The notes under the pieces: model-generated
Told to the model about the DNA's origin: nothing
Database searches by the model: none
The model's input: only the letters and a program-made list of their open reading frames with translations
Assembly: GCA_900551265.1 (NCBI GenBank)
Contig: URVL01000093.1
Coordinates: 1 to 8,349 of the forward strand
Source: an uncultured Eubacteriales bacterium
GTDB lineage: Bacteria; Bacillota; Clostridia; Oscillospirales; QAMX01
Reading direction: 5' to 3'
Length of the DNA: 8,349 nucleotides
Shown here: positions 5,655 through 8,349 of the stretch, one piece after another
Layout of the letters: each line of letters starts with the position of its first letter
Numbering within the stretch: the stretch's first letter is position 1
Program-made: the position numbers and the translations under genes

Positions 5655-7393
5655 TGATGAAGTATTTGCAGAGACGTTACGCCGTTTCCCGAAAGGGAGC
5701 CGCGGACATTATCAAGGGGAGTTTAAGCTGTGCCTTGCAAAATGTTTCCTTCATGCTGCCGGTGTGCTTGCTGTATTATCTGGTAGGGGATATTATGGCG
5801 GGCACGTTGACGGCAGAGAGAATCCCGTTCTATGCAGTCGGTTGTATTGTGGCAGCGTTTTTCATTGTTATTTGTACGCGACTTGAATACGACAACACCT
5901 ACCTTGTCACCTATGTGGAATCCGGCGTGCGCCGGGTGGGGCTTGCGGAAAAATTGCGGAAGATTCCGCTCTCCTTCTTTGGAAAGAAAGACCTTGCGGA
6001 TTTGACATCGTCCATCATGAATGACTGTGCTGTGCTGGAACAAAGTCAGTCTCACTTCGTTGCACCGTTGTATGGTGCGATTCTCTCTACTACGGGCATC
6101 TCGATATCCATACTGGTTTTTAACTGGCGCATGGCACTGGCTGCTATTTGGCCTCTTCCGATAGCGTTTGCCATTGTGGCATTGGCTTCCGGTGTGCACA
6201 AGAGCTTATCCCGAAAGGCGATGATGGCGAAAATCATATGTGAAGACGGGATACAGGAATGCATAGAGTCTATGCCTGATCTGCGTGCAGCCAATGCTGA
6301 AATCGGATATCTTGTCGGATTGGAAAAGAAAATCCGCGGCGTGGAGAACCGACTCATTAAAAGTGAGCTGGGAACGGCCATCTTCGTGGTTTCCGCAGCA
6401 CTGGTTCTGCGACTTGGAATTGCTACTACAGCCCTTGCAGGTGCCGCTTTGCTGGTAACAGGAGAAATAAACGTTCTGACTTTCTTTATGTTTCTGCTGG
6501 TGGTGTCGCGGTTATACGATCCGTTGGAAGGCACGCTTCAAAACCTTGCCGCTATCATTGCCACAAACAGTAATATTGAGCGAATGAATGAGATTTTGGA
6601 CTGCCCTGTGCAGACCGGCAGTGAGCATCTTACGAATCAGAATTGCGATATCGAATTTCATCATGTGGGTTTTTCGTATCAGAATGGCGAAACAGTGCTT
6701 CGGGATGTATCTTTTATTGCGAAACAGGGACAGGTCACGGCACTTGTGGGCCCTTCCGGAGGTGGAAAGACGACGGTTTCCCGTCTGGCGGCACGATTCT
6801 GGGATATTGACCGGGGCATGATTACCGTAGGCGGTATGGATGTGTCGAAAATCGATCCGGAAAAGCTGATGAGTCTCTATTCTATCGTATTCCAAGATGT
6901 GACGCTGTTTAACAACAGCATTTTGGAAAATATTCGTATCGGCCGTAAAGATGCTACGGATGAGGAGGTCATTGCGGCGGCGAAGCTCGCCAATGTAGAC
7001 AGTTTTGCTGAAAAATTGCCGGACGGTTGGAACGCCAACATTGGGGAGAACGGCTGCGAGCTCTCCGGCGGCGAGCGACAGCGAATCTCTATTGCCCGTG
7101 CTTTCCTGAAGGATGCACCGATTATTCTGTTGGACGAGGCGACGGCCAGTCTGGATGTTGAGAATGAGACGGTAATTCAGGAAGCTCTTTCCCGCCTCAT
7201 CAAAGATAAAACTGTCCTCATGATTGCCCATCGGATGCGTACCGTTTCCGGTGCAGACCGGATTGTGGTGCTCAAGGACGGTGCGATTGCAGAGCAGGGA
7301 GCTCCCGCACAGCTCTTGCAGGAGGATGGTATTTTCAATCACGTGATGCAGCTCCAGAAAGAGAGTCAAAATTGGACGCTTCGACGGGCGTGA
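5654..7393 (+). CDS. ABC transporter half-subunit, partner of the preceding gene (YbtQ/IrtA-like)
   Basis: Three consecutive ATG codons occur at 5651, 5654 and 5657. I chose 5654 (579 residues) because AGGAGG at 5641-5646 is then seven bases away and the start overlaps the upstream stop as TGATG. The ATG at 5651 (ATGA overlap) is nearly as likely, while an in-frame GTG at 5600 lies inside the upstream gene and lacks a ribosome binding site. The overlap implies translational coupling. Hydrophobic segments at about 26-78, 137-178 and 236-288 form the transmembrane domain. The ATPase domain has Walker A GPSGGGKTT (366-374), a Q-loop in IVFQD, signature LSGGERQR (from 470), Walker B ILLDE (D494, E495), D-loop SLDVENE and H-loop IAHRM. 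Both partners keep the catalytic Glu and signature, so both ATP sites look competent. The likely role is import of a ferric siderophore together with the previous product. Confidence 0.88.
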   Translation: MMKYLQRRYAVSRKGAADIIKGSLSCALQNVSFMLPVCLLYYLVGDIMAGTLTAERIPFYAVGCIVAAFFIVICTRLEYDNTYLVTYVESGVRRVGLAEKLRKIPLSFFGKKDLADLTSSIMNDCAVLEQSQSHFVAPLYGAILSTTGISISILVFNWRMALAAIWPLPIAFAIVALASGVHKSLSRKAMMAKIICEDGIQECIESMPDLRAANAEIGYLVGLEKKIRGVENRLIKSELGTAIFVVSAALVLRLGIATTALAGAALLVTGEINVLTFFMFLLVVSRLYDPLEGTLQNLAAIIATNSNIERMNEILDCPVQTGSEHLTNQNCDIEFHHVGFSYQNGETVLRDVSFIAKQGQVTALVGPSGGGKTTVSRLAARFWDIDRGMITVGGMDVSKIDPEKLMSLYSIVFQDVTLFNNSILENIRIGRKDATDEEVIAAAKLANVDSFAEKLPDGWNANIGENGCELSGGERQRISIARAFLKDAPIILLDEATASLDVENETVIQEALSRLIKDKTVLMIAHRMRTVSGADRIVVLKDGAIAEQGAPAQLLQEDGIFNHVMQLQKESQNWTLRRA

Positions 7394-7396
7394 AAC

Positions 7397-7414
7397 TCTT
7401 TTTACAAAAAAAGA
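7397..7414 (+). terminator. Weak A/T-only hairpin after the ABC operon
   Basis: TCTTTTT (7397-7403) can pair with AAAAAGA (7408-7414) across a four-base loop just after the stop codon. The stem has seven pairs, only one of them G-C, and no U tract follows, so it is at best a weak terminator. Nothing stronger is visible before the MerR promoter. Confidence 0.25.
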
Positions 7415-7434
7415 CAATAATTGACAGAAACCTC

Positions 7435-7465
7435 TTGACTCGTAAGTGACTTTCGGGTTTACATT
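7435..7465 (+). promoter_or_regulatory. MerR-type promoter with 19-base spacer and central dyad
   Basis: A -35 box TTGACT (7435-7440) and a -10 box TACATT (7460-7465) are separated by 19 bases, the over-long spacing that MerR-family regulators correct by twisting DNA. The spacer holds an imperfect dyad: ACTCGTAAG (7438-7446) and CTTTCGGGT (7450-7458), matching at seven of nine positions around TGA. Transcription should start near 7472. It lies directly before the MerR gene, indicating autoregulation. A conventional pair, TTTACA (7458-7463) with GATAAT (7481-7486) at 17 bases, also exists and could give basal expression. Confidence 0.6.
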
Positions 7466-7510
7466 ATACTCAGATTAGAGGATAATGCGTATGAGAAGGA
7501 GGATGAATTC

Positions 7511-8305
7511 ATGCGTACCGGCGAAGTTGAGAAGCTTACCGAGGTTAAGGAAGCGAACATCAAATTCTACGAGCGAGAGGGATTGATAAATCCTCGGCGA
7601 AATGAGAATGGGTACAGGGATTTTTCGGATGAGGATGTGAAGATAATTAACCGGATTAAGACGCTTCGAATGCTTGACGTTCCGATTCCGAAGATCAAAA
7701 AATTGTTTGACGGAGAGGTTCAGCTGAAGGAGATTCTGGAGGAGCACTTGAGTGAGATGAACCTTCAGGCGAAGGCACTGGATAACCGAATGGAATCTTG
7801 CCGGAGAATAATAAAAGAAGGTATGGAGCTTGTCGATATTTCACCGGAAGTTCTTTCGGGAAATCAAGAGGAATGGTCGGAAAAGCTGCGGCACGTCGTT
7901 GATGAAGATATTGATAAACGCTTTATTCTAAAAGGCGTTGCTTTTACCACAGCGTTTGCCGTTTGTGTTAAATTTACGGTGGTGGTGCTAACCATGGGTG
8001 GGTTCTCGCAGCAAGACACAGTGTTCTGTTTTTTTGGCGGAATGCTGGCGATTTTATGCGGATTTGTGTATATTTTTGCGGAAGCCTTGACCAAGCAGGA
8101 TTTCTTGTATGCGTGGGGCAAGAACTGGGGAGGGTCCGGAATGGGCGGACTGGCCAATTCGTATTCGATTCTCGGCATCGGGGTTGGTTTGGCCGGAACC
8201 ACGTGGCCGCTCTGGGGCGGCCTGCTGATTGCGTGCATTGCCCTTTCTGCAATTATCCGAATGGTGCTGATGCATGTAATAAAAGAAGCAGAGCGTCAGA
8301 AATGA
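7511..8305 (+). CDS. MerR-family regulator with C-terminal transmembrane domain
   Basis: Protein of 264 residues; AAGGAGG at 7496-7502 lies eight bases before the ATG. Residues 1-70 are a standard MerR winged helix-turn-helix (RTGEVEKLTEV, then IKFYEREGLINPRR, then GYRDFSDEDV). Residues 71-110 are predicted to form the antiparallel coiled-coil dimer helix. The usual short effector-binding end is replaced by a membrane region: strongly hydrophobic stretches at about 139-162, 171-190 and 220-257 (one or two spans), with a glycine-rich loop between (202-213). No CxxC or conserved metal-binding Cys set is seen in the DNA-binding half. It presumably sits in the cytoplasmic membrane and senses a membrane signal or lipophilic compound while binding DNA nearby. 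Its likely target is the dyad at 7438-7458 in its own promoter. Any tie to the iron genes upstream is only positional, and it may regulate a gene beyond the window. Confidence 0.85.
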   Translation: MRTGEVEKLTEVKEANIKFYEREGLINPRRNENGYRDFSDEDVKIINRIKTLRMLDVPIPKIKKLFDGEVQLKEILEEHLSEMNLQAKALDNRMESCRRIIKEGMELVDISPEVLSGNQEEWSEKLRHVVDEDIDKRFILKGVAFTTAFAVCVKFTVVVLTMGGFSQQDTVFCFFGGMLAILCGFVYIFAEALTKQDFLYAWGKNWGGSGMGGLANSYSILGIGVGLAGTTWPLWGGLLIACIALSAIIRMVLMHVIKEAERQK

Positions 8306-8349
8306 AAGCACGACAAATGAATCCTGGATTCCCGAATAACCACACTAGC

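Noticed and set aside
6512..7417. Long antisense open frame (301 codons) opposite the second ABC gene
   Set aside because: It is a mirror of a well-supported ABC ATPase domain and has no family motifs, so it is a shadow of coding bias on the other strand. The 234-codon minus-strand frame at 1944-2648 was rejected for the same reason.
7421..7426. Perfect -35 box TTGACA before the MerR gene
   Set aside because: No -10 box lies 16-19 bases downstream. The TTGACT at 7435 fits the MerR-type arrangement better.

Overview
The window reads as a chromosomal segment of a Gram-positive-type anaerobe, most likely a Bacillota (Clostridia or Negativicutes). The reasons are strong AGGAGG ribosome binding sites before nearly every gene, TTG and GTG starts alongside ATG, and the protein families present. 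I cannot name a genus. All six genes are on the + strand, and the first 263 bases are a gene-free control region.

Layout: (1) Positions 1-263 hold two candidate promoters and a cluster of GTTAG/CTAAC half-sites. (2) Positions 264-2726 hold a two-gene operon. It encodes a small protein with a GxxxG-type membrane segment and an acidic, cysteine-bearing tail, followed by a P1B-type ATPase whose usual CPC motif is replaced by F-S-C-A-L-K. This matches the recalled description of the P1B-6 ATPases (FezB) that work with a small membrane protein (FezA) to build ferrosomes, the iron-storage organelles described in Desulfovibrio and Clostridioides difficile. A hairpin terminator follows. (3) Positions 2823-3785 encode an AraC-family regulator of the YbtA/PchR type. 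(4) Positions 3879-7393 encode two overlapping half-size ABC transporters with exporter fold, resembling the YbtP/YbtQ and IrtA/IrtB siderophore importers. (5) Positions 7511-8305 encode a MerR-family regulator fused to a C-terminal membrane domain. Its own promoter has the long spacer and dyad typical of MerR control.

The most informative pattern is a short dyad, GTTAG-N6-CTAAC. It occurs perfectly at 38-53 and 185-200, with one mismatch at 220-235 (all before the small protein/ATPase operon), and perfectly again at 3835-3850 just before the ABC operon. Neither local regulator is an obvious match for it. The half-sites recall those of iron-sensing DtxR/IdeR-type repressors. My working model is that an iron-responsive regulator outside the window controls both a siderophore-type importer and a candidate ferrosome (iron storage) operon, with AraC adding substrate-specific control of the importer. 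The ferrosome and siderophore roles are inferred from motifs and context, not demonstrated.
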